Source of the DNA: Candidatus Methanoperedens sp.
GTDB lineage: Archaea > Halobacteriota > Methanosarcinia > Methanosarcinales > Methanoperedenaceae
Direction: 5' to 3'
NCBI GenBank assembly: GCA_026552955.1
Contig: JAPMTS010000049.1
Span: forward strand, 1-35,604
Length of the DNA: 35,604 nucleotides
Positions 1-8,053 of the stretch are shown one piece after another. The notes under the pieces were generated by a model, which saw only the letters and a list, made by a program, of their open reading frames with translations, did no database searches and was not told the DNA's origin. Position 1 is the stretch's first letter. Each line of letters starts with the position of its first letter. The position numbers were made by a program, and so were the translations under genes.

Positions 1-2
1 TC

Positions 3-125
3 GTCCATTCAAGAAATTATGGTGGAGAGCCTGAGATGCTGTTTAAAGATAAAGGGATGGTGTTTTGCATGCTTTTGTGGGGTATTTTGGTCATATTGAT
101 TCTCTATTTTAGGTTATTGGTATGA
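3..125 (+). CDS. C-terminal end of a UbiA-family prenyltransferase-like protein (partial)
   Basis: The frame is open from the left edge to a TGA that overlaps the next start as ATGA. It encodes about 40 residues with a short polar stretch (GGEPEMLFKDKG) followed by one hydrophobic helix ending in LYFRLLV. A 'P-E-x-x-x-x-D-K/R' turn before a last membrane helix resembles the end of UbiA-family decaprenyl-phosphate phosphoribosyltransferase-like proteins. Only the tail is visible, so the family call is a guess from the motif. The four-base overlap indicates co-translation with the following membrane protein. Confidence 0.45.
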   Translation, partial: VHSRNYGGEPEMLFKDKGMVFCMLLWGILVILILYFRLLV

Positions 126-1258
126 ACGATAAAAAGTGTTTAAGTAGAACGGATAAATTCGAGTTTTTAGTTATTTTTCTATGGGTATTTCTTATCATGG
201 TTTGTATTTCATATTTCGGTAATATAATTTTTGACCGATTTTTTGAACTTCATGGTGGTGATGCTGAGGAATATTTTACTATGTCATATTCTCCCTTCGA
301 GGGCAATTCACCCCCTTTTATGTATAGAATATTGACTCCCCTTATAGTTTACTTACTTCCATTAAATCATCTGACTGGCTTTATAATAATTAATTTAATA
401 AGCTTATTTTTTACTGCTGTGTTGTTATATTATTACCTGAAAAAACTTGATTTCCGTTCTAAAGATAGCCTGATAGGAGTTTTATTCTTTTTATTTTCAC
501 CAGTTGTGATATTCACCATGAACGATATAGTTTTAGTTGATGCATTATCATTTTTACTTTTGCTGCTGACTTTTTATGCCATACTATGCAAAAATGATAT
601 ATTATATTTGTTTTTTCTTATTTTAGGGATTCTCAATAAAGAAACTGTATTATTAACGATACCCTTATTTTTTTTGTATAAATTGGAACATATCAAATTT
701 ACCGATACACTCAAATCAACAATTTTTTTGCTTATTCCTGTATTCATAGTGTTTATTGGCATCAGATTTTATGTTGGTTTTTCAAGTTATTACACATTAG
801 ATTTAATAGAAGAAATCATTTCTTATCATGTGAGACACTCAAACTCTATTTTTTATATATCTTGGGAGATTTATGCTCCCTTTGGATTGTTGTGGATAAT
901 TAGTTTATTAAATCTAAATAAAATTGATAATACTTTTTTAAATAAATCCTTCTATCTGTTACCAATTATATTTATTCAATTGTTTATTGCAACTGATATT
1001 TTCAGAATGTTGTTTATTGCATTTCCAATAATAATTCCAATGAGCTTATATATATTTAGATGTAAATATTCAATACATACTCTTTCAATATTGTTTAGTC
1101 TATCTACAGTTATTATCTTTATGTCATTATATTTTGCATCAAATATATATGTGTCTATATTAAATACTATGTTGAGTATTCTTGTCTGGATCATCCTTTT
1201 AATTCTCTTGCTAGAAAATTTACAGAAAAGTGATACTTTATTAACAATATACAAATAA
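122..1258 (+). CDS. Multi-pass membrane protein, GT-C glycosyltransferase-like
   Basis: A 378-residue, very hydrophobic protein with roughly ten predicted membrane helices. After the first helix comes an extracytoplasmic stretch with HGGDAEEYF and then PFMYRILTPL. An acidic motif after helix 1 followed by 'P-x-x-x-R-x-L-x-P' is common in GT-C-fold polyprenyl-phosphate-dependent glycosyltransferases and related membrane proteins. No catalytic residue can be fixed with certainty. It overlaps the UbiA-like gene upstream by four bases and lies 13 bases before the PHP gene, so a lipid-linked sugar or surface-glycan role is inferred from context. The coding sequence is AT-rich compared with the nif region. 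Confidence 0.6.
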   Translation: MNDKKCLSRTDKFEFLVIFLWVFLIMVCISYFGNIIFDRFFELHGGDAEEYFTMSYSPFEGNSPPFMYRILTPLIVYLLPLNHLTGFIIINLISLFFTAVLLYYYLKKLDFRSKDSLIGVLFFLFSPVVIFTMNDIVLVDALSFLLLLLTFYAILCKNDILYLFFLILGILNKETVLLTIPLFFLYKLEHIKFTDTLKSTIFLLIPVFIVFIGIRFYVGFSSYYTLDLIEEIISYHVRHSNSIFYISWEIYAPFGLLWIISLLNLNKIDNTFLNKSFYLLPIIFIQLFIATDIFRMLFIAFPIIIPMSLYIFRCKYSIHTLSILFSLSTVIIFMSLYFASNIYVSILNTMLSILVWIILLILLLENLQKSDTLLTIYK

Positions 1259-1271
1259 CAGAAATAAAATC

Positions 1272-1913
1272 ATGAAATACGACTTGCACATTCACTCAAA
1301 ATATTCTTCAGATGGCCTTCTTGAGGTAAAAGAAATTGTAGAAATTGCAATAAAAAGAGGGTTCGATGGAATCGCCATAACAGACCATAACACAATAAAA
1401 GGAGGAGTCAAATCAAAAGCATATGAAACAGAAAAATTCAAGGTAATTGTAGGTTCTGAAATCTCAACAGAACGTGGTGATGTTATAGGGCTTTTCCTTT
1501 CAGAAGAAATAAAATCAAATGATTTCTCCAGGGTAATTTCAGAAATCAAAGACCAAAATGGCATTATCATTATCCCACACCCCTTCGATGAATCGCGCCA
1601 TTTGGCCTTTCATCCAACTGATAAAGATAGGAAATACATAGATTGTATTGAAGGATTTAATTCAAGATGCATTGCTCAAAAGTATAATAATAAGGCTATC
1701 GAATTTGGCAAAAAGCACAAAATACCAATAACCGCTGGAAGTGATGCCCATTTTGCGAACGAAATCGGAAACGCCGGAATAAGTACTGATTCAGAAGATT
1801 TGCGTGATGCTATTCTAAAAAATGAAATCAGAATCTTCGGTAAACAATCATCGATTGTAAACCATGTCGGGACAAAGGCAATAAAACTATGGCGAAAAAT
1901 AAAGTCTGGCTAA
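1272..1913 (+). CDS. PHP-domain metal-dependent phosphoesterase
   Basis: A 213-residue protein with the full set of PHP metal-binding motifs: D4-L-H6-I-H8, D38-H39, E63, H103 in IPHPFD, and D158-A-H160 in GSDAH. The family hydrolyses phosphate esters, such as histidinol phosphate or nucleoside 3',5'-bisphosphate, using a trinuclear metal site. The substrate here is unknown. It follows a GT-C-like gene and overlaps the flippase-like gene by 25 bases, so it may act on a phosphorylated lipid or sugar intermediate. That assignment is inference from the neighbourhood. The start ATG gives the usual immediate N-terminal MKYDLHIHS, which supports the chosen start. Confidence 0.85.
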   Translation: MKYDLHIHSKYSSDGLLEVKEIVEIAIKRGFDGIAITDHNTIKGGVKSKAYETEKFKVIVGSEISTERGDVIGLFLSEEIKSNDFSRVISEIKDQNGIIIIPHPFDESRHLAFHPTDKDRKYIDCIEGFNSRCIAQKYNNKAIEFGKKHKIPITAGSDAHFANEIGNAGISTDSEDLRDAILKNEIRIFGKQSSIVNHVGTKAIKLWRKIKSG

Positions 1914-2833
1914 CAATTCTCTTTGCTGTTTTTGTATATCTATTCATGGGTATATACGCAGATTATAAACAACTAATATCTGTGATAAAAGACTTTCCGT
2001 GGATTTTCTTATTGGAACTTCTCTTATTGACAACTGCAGGTTACTTTGTTAGATTCATAAAATGGCTTTATTTCTTAAGAAAAGCAGGTATTTATCTGAA
2101 ATTGGGGGAGAATTTATTTGTATTTTTTAGCGGGCTTTCAATGATAATTACTCCGGGAAAAATCGGAGAAATCTGGAAGGGGTGGCTTATAAAAGACATT
2201 AATAGAGAAAAGTTGAGTAAATCAGTCCCTGTAGTGATCGTTGATAGAATTACAGATGTTTTTGGACTTGTCATGCTGGCTATTCTTGGGATTATATATT
2301 TTGAGCAAGGAATCTATCTTCTCTTGATGTTCATATTTTTAATAATCGGATTTGTTGCAGCTATCAAATCCAAAATGATCTCAGCCAGGATAATTTCACT
2401 ATTAGAGAAAAAAATCGGAAAATATGCTGAGGATTTTAAAATCATGCATGAGACCTTAGTGAAATTGATGGAGCCTTCCGGGATAATTCGAATGTCTTTT
2501 ATTAGTGCAATTGCATGGTTTCTTGAATGTTTAGGTCTTTACATCGTTATTAACGGTTTTGGACACTATATCAATGTTACTCAGTCTGCATTTATTTTTA
2601 GCTTTGCGTCACTTGCAGGTGCTGTAAGCATGGTTCCAGGTGGACTGGGCGTGGCAGAAGCTACAATGTCCGGTTTGCTTCAATTCTTTGGAATATCCTC
2701 CACAATTTCAGTTGCAATATCAATGGTAGTACGGTTCGGAACACTATGGTACGGAGCTATACTGGGTATATGCATATATTTCGTTTTCAGAAGGAAATAT
2801 AATGCTTTAAGTATTAACAAAGAGTTAAAATGA
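1889..2833 (+). CDS. Lysylphosphatidylglycerol synthase-TM / UPF0104 flippase-like membrane protein
   Basis: A 314-residue integral membrane protein with about eight helices and the family signature MVPGGLGVAEA at residues ~252-262, before a final helical pair. The family (TIGR00374, AglD-like) includes archaeal proteins tied to glycosylation and the membrane domain of bacterial MprF, which flips lipids. The start overlaps the PHP gene by 25 bases, so translation is probably coupled. The location among UbiA-, GT-C- and PHP-type genes favours a part in handling a polyprenyl-linked precursor. Substrate is not predictable. Confidence 0.8.
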   Translation: MAKNKVWLTILFAVFVYLFMGIYADYKQLISVIKDFPWIFLLELLLLTTAGYFVRFIKWLYFLRKAGIYLKLGENLFVFFSGLSMIITPGKIGEIWKGWLIKDINREKLSKSVPVVIVDRITDVFGLVMLAILGIIYFEQGIYLLLMFIFLIIGFVAAIKSKMISARIISLLEKKIGKYAEDFKIMHETLVKLMEPSGIIRMSFISAIAWFLECLGLYIVINGFGHYINVTQSAFIFSFASLAGAVSMVPGGLGVAEATMSGLLQFFGISSTISVAISMVVRFGTLWYGAILGICIYFVFRRKYNALSINKELK

Positions 2834-2891
2834 AGTTATTCAATTATAGAAGAAATATTTTATAAAATATTTATATGGTTGAGGTTCATAA

Positions 2892-4019
2892 ATGTCCAGA
2901 GTAGGTGTAGTGAAAACATCCCCAGGAACTGTTATAGATGATTATTCGCGGTTAATTCAAATCACAGAATATGATAAAAACACTCAAAAAGGCAAAAAAA
3001 CCATACTTAAGCTCAATCTTTCATGGACTTTATTCTATCCCGCCTGCTCTACATCACCATGGCAGCTCGAAGGCGTTATCAAATCATTGAAGGAATCGGG
3101 TTATAATGATATTATCGCTGTGGAAAATCAGACGGTGGTAACACATCCATGGAAAGGAGCTTATAATAATAAATGGCTTCCTATTCTTAAAAAATATGGA
3201 ATTGATTTCCAACCATTAACTGATGTTGAATGGATCTCATACAAACCAAAAGCAGAAATGCTGGCAATGAACGAAATTTTTGATGAGATATTAATTCCGA
3301 AACTTTTTATGGGAAGTAATATGATACATTTCCCGACTATGAAAACCCATGGTCATACTACGACCACAGGCGCTATGAAAAATGCATTTGGGGGCTTAAT
3401 CCCTAAATATAGGCATCATGCCCATAAGAAAATTCATGAAATCCTCGTCGATTTATTAACAATACAAAAAGAAATCCATAATGGAGTATTTGCAGCAATG
3501 GATGGATGTGTTTGTGGTAATGGTGCAGGTCCAAGAACAATGGAGCCTTTTATTGGAAACGTTATATTAGCGGGAGAGGATCAAGTAGCCATTGATGCAG
3601 TAGCTGCAAAAATTATGGGATTTGATCCTATGAAAATAACGTATATCAAATTAGCTCATGATAAAGGACTGGGTATTGGAGATATTGACCAGATTGAAAT
3701 AATGGGTATGGATAAAAAAGAGTTTGAAAAATTAAATTTTGGTTTCGAAGTTAAAAAAAGTCCGATAATAAAATGGGATCAGATATTAAGAAAAAAAACA
3801 TCAAATGTAAATTTAGTACATAATGTTCTATTCCGTTCCCCGGTCTTTAAAGCTTTTATTTTTGCATCTGAATTCTATCATGACCAAATATGGTATCCAT
3901 TAGCTGGAAAAAGTCATTTAACTCAATTCGATCAAACCGAATGGGGAGAATTGTTCGCCAAATACCCCTATGGGGAATTTCCAGAATATATAAATGTGAA
4001 AAATTGGGACCCATATTAA
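2892..4019 (+). CDS. DUF362 domain-containing protein
   Basis: A 375-residue soluble protein. The middle part carries the DUF362 hallmarks: KTHGHTTTTGAMKNAFGG, then R-x-x-x-H, a DGCVCGNGAGP turn, and an 'A-I-D-A-V-A-A-x-I-M-G' helix. DUF362 proteins are often fused to ferredoxin domains. This one has no ferredoxin motif and its function is unknown. A TATA-like stretch at about 2865-2877 and a GAGGT motif just before the ATG suggest its own promoter and ribosome site, so it may be transcribed apart from the upstream group. Confidence 0.8.
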   Translation: MSRVGVVKTSPGTVIDDYSRLIQITEYDKNTQKGKKTILKLNLSWTLFYPACSTSPWQLEGVIKSLKESGYNDIIAVENQTVVTHPWKGAYNNKWLPILKKYGIDFQPLTDVEWISYKPKAEMLAMNEIFDEILIPKLFMGSNMIHFPTMKTHGHTTTTGAMKNAFGGLIPKYRHHAHKKIHEILVDLLTIQKEIHNGVFAAMDGCVCGNGAGPRTMEPFIGNVILAGEDQVAIDAVAAKIMGFDPMKITYIKLAHDKGLGIGDIDQIEIMGMDKKEFEKLNFGFEVKKSPIIKWDQILRKKTSNVNLVHNVLFRSPVFKAFIFASEFYHDQIWYPLAGKSHLTQFDQTEWGELFAKYPYGEFPEYINVKNWDPY

Positions 4020-4053
4020 ATTGAATAAATTGTTTCGGATCTTTTTACTCTTA

Positions 4054-5235
4054 TCATTCGATCAATACTACATCTACCTCCTCACCTGCATTTCGTCCTT
4101 CGATATTTTCAGGAATGATCACAAAACCATCAGCTTTAGACACTGTGCTTAAGATCCCTGCTCCCATCGTGGCAAGTGGAACAGCCCTGCCATTATCTAT
4201 TTTAACACGGGAAAACGTTTTATATCCTGTTCTTCCCGTGATCTTTTCAGATAGGACTGCCCTCACAATTCGTTCTGGCTCATCCGGAATTCTCCCAAGC
4301 TTCCTGAATGCGGATTTTCCAAAATAAAAAAGGGCCACTATCCCTGCAACTGGATATCCCGGCATACAAATAACAGGTTTATTATTGATCATTCCAAGTG
4401 CCGTAGGCTTCCCTGGACTGATCCCCACACCATGGACAAGAAGTTTCCCCAGGGATCCCACAACAGCTGGAACATAATCGCGTTTTCCCACTGATGTCCC
4501 ACCGCTTGTTATGACCATATCGGCATCTTGATTTGAAATTATGGCTTCTTTTATTCTTTCAGGAGAATCGGTCACAATGTCAAGGAGTCGTGGTATACCT
4601 CCCCATTTGCGAATATACATTGCAGACATCAAGCCGTTTGTTTCATAAACATCTCCTTCCCTCAGGTTTTTCTTGTTCCTGGGAACAAGTTCTTCACCTG
4701 TTGGAATTATCACAACAAGAGGTCTTTTGAAAACCTTTATTTTCCCGATGCCAAGGGATGCAAGAACAGCGATATCGCAGGGGCGAAGCATGCGTCCTTC
4801 ATTTAAGATAATTTCACCTTTGCGGACATCTTCTCCTATTGCACCTACGTTCTTGAAGGGGTGGATTTGTGCAAATATTTCTACGTTATCCCCATTCAAT
4901 GCCGTATCTTCCATCATGACCACAGCATCAGAGCCCTGGGGCATCGGCGAGCCGGTATGTACCCGTACGCAGGTGCCTTTTCCAATAATATCTGTCAACC
5001 TGAGTATAACGGGTGAACCCGTACCTGCCCCAAGTGTTTCTGATGCCATGACCGCAAATCCATCCATGGCCGCCCGCCTGTAATGCGGTACATTGATGCT
5101 GGCAGTGATATGTTCCGCAATTATCCTTCCATCGCATTCTTCAATGGGTAAATCCTCAATTTTGGAAATAGGTTGAAATGAATTGAGAAATAATTCCTTT
5201 GCTTCTTTAGCATTTGTTCTTTTCTTAAACATCAT
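4054..5235 (-). CDS. moeA: Molybdopterin molybdenumtransferase MoeA
   Basis: A 393-residue protein of usual MoeA length that inserts molybdate or tungstate into adenylylated molybdopterin. Visible motifs in order: AAMDGFAV, VRVHTGSPMPQGSDAVVMMEDT near residue 100, IPTGEEL, TSGGTSVGKRDYVP (MPT-binding/catalytic loop), GVGISPGKPTALG and CMPGYPVAG. The C-terminal domain IV is present, so the protein looks complete. It overlaps the upstream moaD-like gene by four bases (ATGA). Two adjacent ATG codons (5235 and 5232) are possible starts. The pair implies molybdopterin or tungstopterin enzymes in this organism; nitrogenase itself uses FeMo-co and does not need MoeA. Confidence 0.93.
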   Translation of the reverse strand: MMFKKRTNAKEAKELFLNSFQPISKIEDLPIEECDGRIIAEHITASINVPHYRRAAMDGFAVMASETLGAGTGSPVILRLTDIIGKGTCVRVHTGSPMPQGSDAVVMMEDTALNGDNVEIFAQIHPFKNVGAIGEDVRKGEIILNEGRMLRPCDIAVLASLGIGKIKVFKRPLVVIIPTGEELVPRNKKNLREGDVYETNGLMSAMYIRKWGGIPRLLDIVTDSPERIKEAIISNQDADMVITSGGTSVGKRDYVPAVVGSLGKLLVHGVGISPGKPTALGMINNKPVICMPGYPVAGIVALFYFGKSAFRKLGRIPDEPERIVRAVLSEKITGRTGYKTFSRVKIDNGRAVPLATMGAGILSTVSKADGFVIIPENIEGRNAGEEVDVVLIE

Positions 5236-5504
5236 CCACCAGATACAGGAGGGAAAATAGCTATCTCATCACCCGTTTTCAGGGTTTTATCCAATCCATC
5301 AAATTCAAAAATATTCTCCCCATTTAAGAAAATATTTACATAAGGCTGTAAATTCCCATCCTTGAATAAGATTTTTCCTATGCCCTGGAATTTATTACAA
5401 ATTATTTCAAGTATATCCCTTATAGTATTCCCTTCTATTTCAAGCTCATTGGTTTTTGTGAATTCCCTGAAATTCGCAAAGAACCTGACCTTGATTTTTG
5501 GCAT
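5232..5504 (-). CDS. moaD: MoaD / SAMP-type ubiquitin-fold sulfur carrier
   Basis: A 90-residue beta-grasp protein ending in PPVSGG. The C-terminal Gly-Gly is the residue pair adenylated and thiocarboxylated in MoaD and in archaeal small modifier proteins (SAMPs). The start at 5504 (MPKIKVRFFANFRE) gives the normal family length and N-terminal beta strand. A longer in-frame extension upstream would run to 5669 but has low-complexity, non-family sequence and overlaps the divergent gene at 5568, so I reject it. It lies directly upstream of moeA with a four-base overlap. It could serve molybdopterin synthesis, protein modification (sampylation) or both. Confidence 0.9.
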   Translation of the reverse strand: MPKIKVRFFANFREFTKTNELEIEGNTIRDILEIICNKFQGIGKILFKDGNLQPYVNIFLNGENIFEFDGLDKTLKTGDEIAIFPPVSGG

Positions 5505-5567
5505 AATCCCATAATGTTTCTTTAAAACCATAAATGCTATGAATAAGTTTAGACTATTAAAGAGCGG

Positions 5568-7376
5568 ATGAATAAAAGAAACTTTGCTTTCTACACTGGT
5601 TTTTTTATTATAATCGCTTTTGCGTTTTTCCTGAGACTTTACAGGCTCGATGAGAGGGTGTTTCATCACGATGAGGCTGCAGTAGGTTATTTTGCATACA
5701 AGTTATTCAGCGAGCACAGCTATACTTACGATCCGGCTTTTCATGGGCCTTTCATGTATTATGCAACTACGGAAATATTTAAAAGATTAGGAGATAGTGT
5801 ATATTCCGCCCGCTTTCTTCCTGCAATTCTGGGATCAGCCATGCTGTTTTTCTTGATCCCCTTAAGAAAATATATCGGGAATAGGGGAATGCTGATCTGC
5901 GCTTTCTTTCTTGCGTTTACTCCCTCGTTCCTGTATTATTCCCGTTTTTACAGGGAAGACATATTCATGTCCTTTTTCAGCCTGTTATTACTGGTTTGCA
6001 TAATTAAATTTGTAGAGTCTTATTCTAATGTGAATTATTCGAACGATAATAATATCCTTTCCGGATTTTCCTTCCTGAGATTTGTTTATATTATTATCGG
6101 GGCACTGGCTCTGGCATCCCTTGCCGCACTTAAGGAAAATGCATATATAATAATGGCCCTGCTGTCCTTTTTCCTGTTCCTTCTGGTCATAAGGGAAAAA
6201 TCGTACGTGGGTTTGATGGAAAAAATAAAATGCCGTGATAAAAAGATTTTTATCATATTTGCAGAAATACTATTTTTCATTTTTATATTTATTGTCTTTT
6301 TCTCATTATATTATACCGGAAATTTGTTTAATATCACAGGTATGAAAGAGGCATTCATGAAAGCGGTCTTGCACTGGTACGAAATGCATAAGATCGAACG
6401 TATGGGAGGTCCTTTCTTTTTCTACTTGCCGATCATGGTTCTATATGAACTTCCAATATTTGTTTTTGGAATTTTGGGAATTTTATATTATGGCTGTCGT
6501 GAAAATAATAAAAAAAAAGTCCTGAAATATTTCCTTATCTATTGGATAATAGTTGATATTCTTTATCTCATATCAAAAATATATCCCGCATCAAACCCGT
6601 TCCTGCCTGTATCATATATACCCTCTTCGATTATCGTTTTTTTCCCATTGTTAATTTATGCGATCCTGACCGTATTGAGATCAAAAGATATTTTTGTGGC
6701 TTTTTTGATATACTGGACATTGACTAATTTCTTTGTATATTCTTATATCCAGGAAAAAGTGCCATGGCTTGTACTTAATCCCTTGCTTTCCCTTACAATA
6801 ATCGCGGCAATTTATATGAACAAGATAATCCCGGATCTGAAATTAAATTCACGAAATGGAATTATTACATTGATAATTATTATTGTAACGTCATCGTTTT
6901 TCGTATATTCAGGAGTGGAATTGAACTTTAAGCGTTATACAGACCCTGCAGAACCTCTTATACAGGCGGCGCAGCCTCCGCAGAAATATGCATTATTTCT
7001 GGATAAAATAAATGAAATATCAATGCAATATGAAGGTAATTCCACCCGGATACAGGTCACTGATGGGGAGATGGAAACCCAGTTCCTCTGGTACATGCGT
7101 CATTATGATAACGTTCAATGGAAAGTTGATATCAATTCCACCCTTGATGCCCCATTGATAGTCGTTCATGACGGCGACGAAGCTGAATCAGAAGCTGATA
7201 TCGTAAGACAAAACATGCGCATAGATTATGAGAGGCTTGACAGTGCAAAAATGTCATGGTACTGGTTTAAAGAATCAGATTTAACCCTTGATTATTTACT
7301 ATACAGGAAAATGGACCGAGAGCCCTCAGAATACAGGATCGTACTGTTTTATAAACCAAAATTCCAGGAAAGTTGA
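5568..7376 (+). CDS. Agl23-like (TIGR03663) membrane glycosyltransferase
   Basis: A 602-residue membrane protein with around ten to twelve helices. The N-terminal loop has LDERVFHHDEAAVGYFAYKL, whose acidic pair matches the metal-binding DE/DxD site of GT-C (PMT/GT39-like) enzymes. Further family features are HGPFMYYATTEIF and YSRFYREDIF. The C-terminal ~130 residues form a soluble extracytoplasmic domain. Proteins of this family are annotated as flippase-activity-associated Agl23 and act in archaeal N-glycosylation. It diverges from moaD across a 63-bp gap. Exact sugar and acceptor are not visible. Confidence 0.8.
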   Translation: MNKRNFAFYTGFFIIIAFAFFLRLYRLDERVFHHDEAAVGYFAYKLFSEHSYTYDPAFHGPFMYYATTEIFKRLGDSVYSARFLPAILGSAMLFFLIPLRKYIGNRGMLICAFFLAFTPSFLYYSRFYREDIFMSFFSLLLLVCIIKFVESYSNVNYSNDNNILSGFSFLRFVYIIIGALALASLAALKENAYIIMALLSFFLFLLVIREKSYVGLMEKIKCRDKKIFIIFAEILFFIFIFIVFFSLYYTGNLFNITGMKEAFMKAVLHWYEMHKIERMGGPFFFYLPIMVLYELPIFVFGILGILYYGCRENNKKKVLKYFLIYWIIVDILYLISKIYPASNPFLPVSYIPSSIIVFFPLLIYAILTVLRSKDIFVAFLIYWTLTNFFVYSYIQEKVPWLVLNPLLSLTIIAAIYMNKIIPDLKLNSRNGIITLIIIIVTSSFFVYSGVELNFKRYTDPAEPLIQAAQPPQKYALFLDKINEISMQYEGNSTRIQVTDGEMETQFLWYMRHYDNVQWKVDINSTLDAPLIVVHDGDEAESEADIVRQNMRIDYERLDSAKMSWYWFKESDLTLDYLLYRKMDREPSEYRIVLFYKPKFQES

Positions 7377-7525
7377 AACTTAGAAAATTATCCTGTAAAT
7401 ACTTTTTGTCACTTCGATTCGGCACCTTCGCCTGTAATTTTTTTATGAAAAAAAAGTGTTGGTTCTTAAAAAGAGAAAATAAAGAATGTTATCGGATTCA
7501 AATCAGGCTTACTTTCCAAACAAAT
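7377..7525. other. Non-coding stretch after the Agl23-like gene
   Basis: No convincing gene. A weak GGC/GCC stem at about 7422-7434 followed by a T-run (7438-7444) could end transcription of the glycosyltransferase gene. A short plus-strand frame (7373-7570) runs through this area and into the repeat array but has no family features. Confidence 0.4.
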
Positions 7526-7638
7526 CCGTTACGTGAAGTATTCAGAAAACCCCGTCACGCTAAACGGTAAAAATATCCGTTACGCAAATTAAGTGAAAAA
7601 ATCTCGTTACGCAATTGTGGAATCCAATGCCGTTACGG
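7526..7638 (+). repeat. Left phased heptamer array (5 copies of CGTTACG, ~26-bp period)
   Basis: Five copies of CGTTACG, one with a T-to-C change, lie at 7527-7533, 7553-7559, 7578-7584, 7605-7611 and 7631-7637. Centre-to-centre distances are 26, 25, 27 and 26 bp, about 2.5 helical turns. All copies have the same orientation, mostly as CCGTTACGC. The spacers are AT-rich and not conserved. The array ends about 30 bp upstream of the TATA box of the gene at 7757. It looks like a multi-site protein-binding array (iteron, centromere or operator type). Confidence 0.85.
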
Positions 7639-7668
7639 TAATTTTCAGGCATTCATACAAAAGTAAAT

Positions 7669-7756
7669 AAAAATATATAGTTTATTCGTACCCATACGAA
7701 ACAATTATTGCCTCAGAGGAGAAATATACATATAACAAAAAAAAGGAGACATCGAT
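7669..7756 (+). promoter_or_regulatory. Promoter region with inverted repeat for the 7757 gene
   Basis: A TATA-like AAAATATATAG lies at about 7670-7680. It is followed at 7685-7700 by a perfect inverted repeat, TTCGTA-CCCA-TACGAA, where a repressor would block initiation. Downstream, AAAAGGAGA at about 7740-7748 is the ribosome site for the ATG at 7757. Confidence 0.6.
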
Positions 7757-8047
7757 ATGAATGCAAATGAATTGTTCAGGAACAAAAAAGCAGGGGTCGG
7801 GTTTGCCTCAATTATCGGCCTGGCCTTTTTAGGATTCGTGGCAGGCTGGGTATTTCTTATACCAATAGCTACAGCTGCATTCCTCATATATGGGTATGTT
7901 GCTTATACCAAGGACCAAAAGCACAAGATCAATATAAATTATAAACCCACTGAAGCAATGAAGGCAATTGCCCGCCGTGAAATGGAGGTCAACAAAGAAA
8001 AAGAAAGACTAATGTATGAGCAACGAAACGGTGAGATAAAAGTTTAA
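7757..8047 (+). CDS. Small membrane protein, unknown function
   Basis: A 96-residue protein that I do not recognise. Residues ~12-52 form two adjacent hydrophobic helices (glycine-rich first, GFVAGWVFLIPIATAAFLIY). The C-terminal ~45 residues are charged and probably helical (EAMKAIARREMEVNKEKERL), facing the cytoplasm. An AAAAGGAGA ribosome site precedes the ATG. It lies between the left heptamer array and the convergent recombinase gene, whose stop is only six bases from its own. Its link to the recombinase is unknown; it may be a membrane anchor for a DNA-bound complex, but that is speculation. Confidence 0.7.
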   Translation: MNANELFRNKKAGVGFASIIGLAFLGFVAGWVFLIPIATAAFLIYGYVAYTKDQKHKININYKPTEAMKAIARREMEVNKEKERLMYEQRNGEIKV

Positions 8048-8053
8048 TAAATA

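Noticed and set aside
5505-5669. N-terminal extension of the MoaD-like protein
   Set aside because: It overlaps the divergent gene and has no similarity to the ubiquitin-fold family; the ATG at 5504 gives the normal protein.
7491-7510. T-loop-like GGATTCAAATC suggesting a tRNA
   Set aside because: No acceptor stem, anticodon arm or D-loop can be folded around it.
7373-7570. 65-codon plus-strand frame after the Agl23-like gene
   Set aside because: It has no family features, is rich in Lys/Phe/Arg as expected from AT-rich noise, and runs through the first heptamer repeats.
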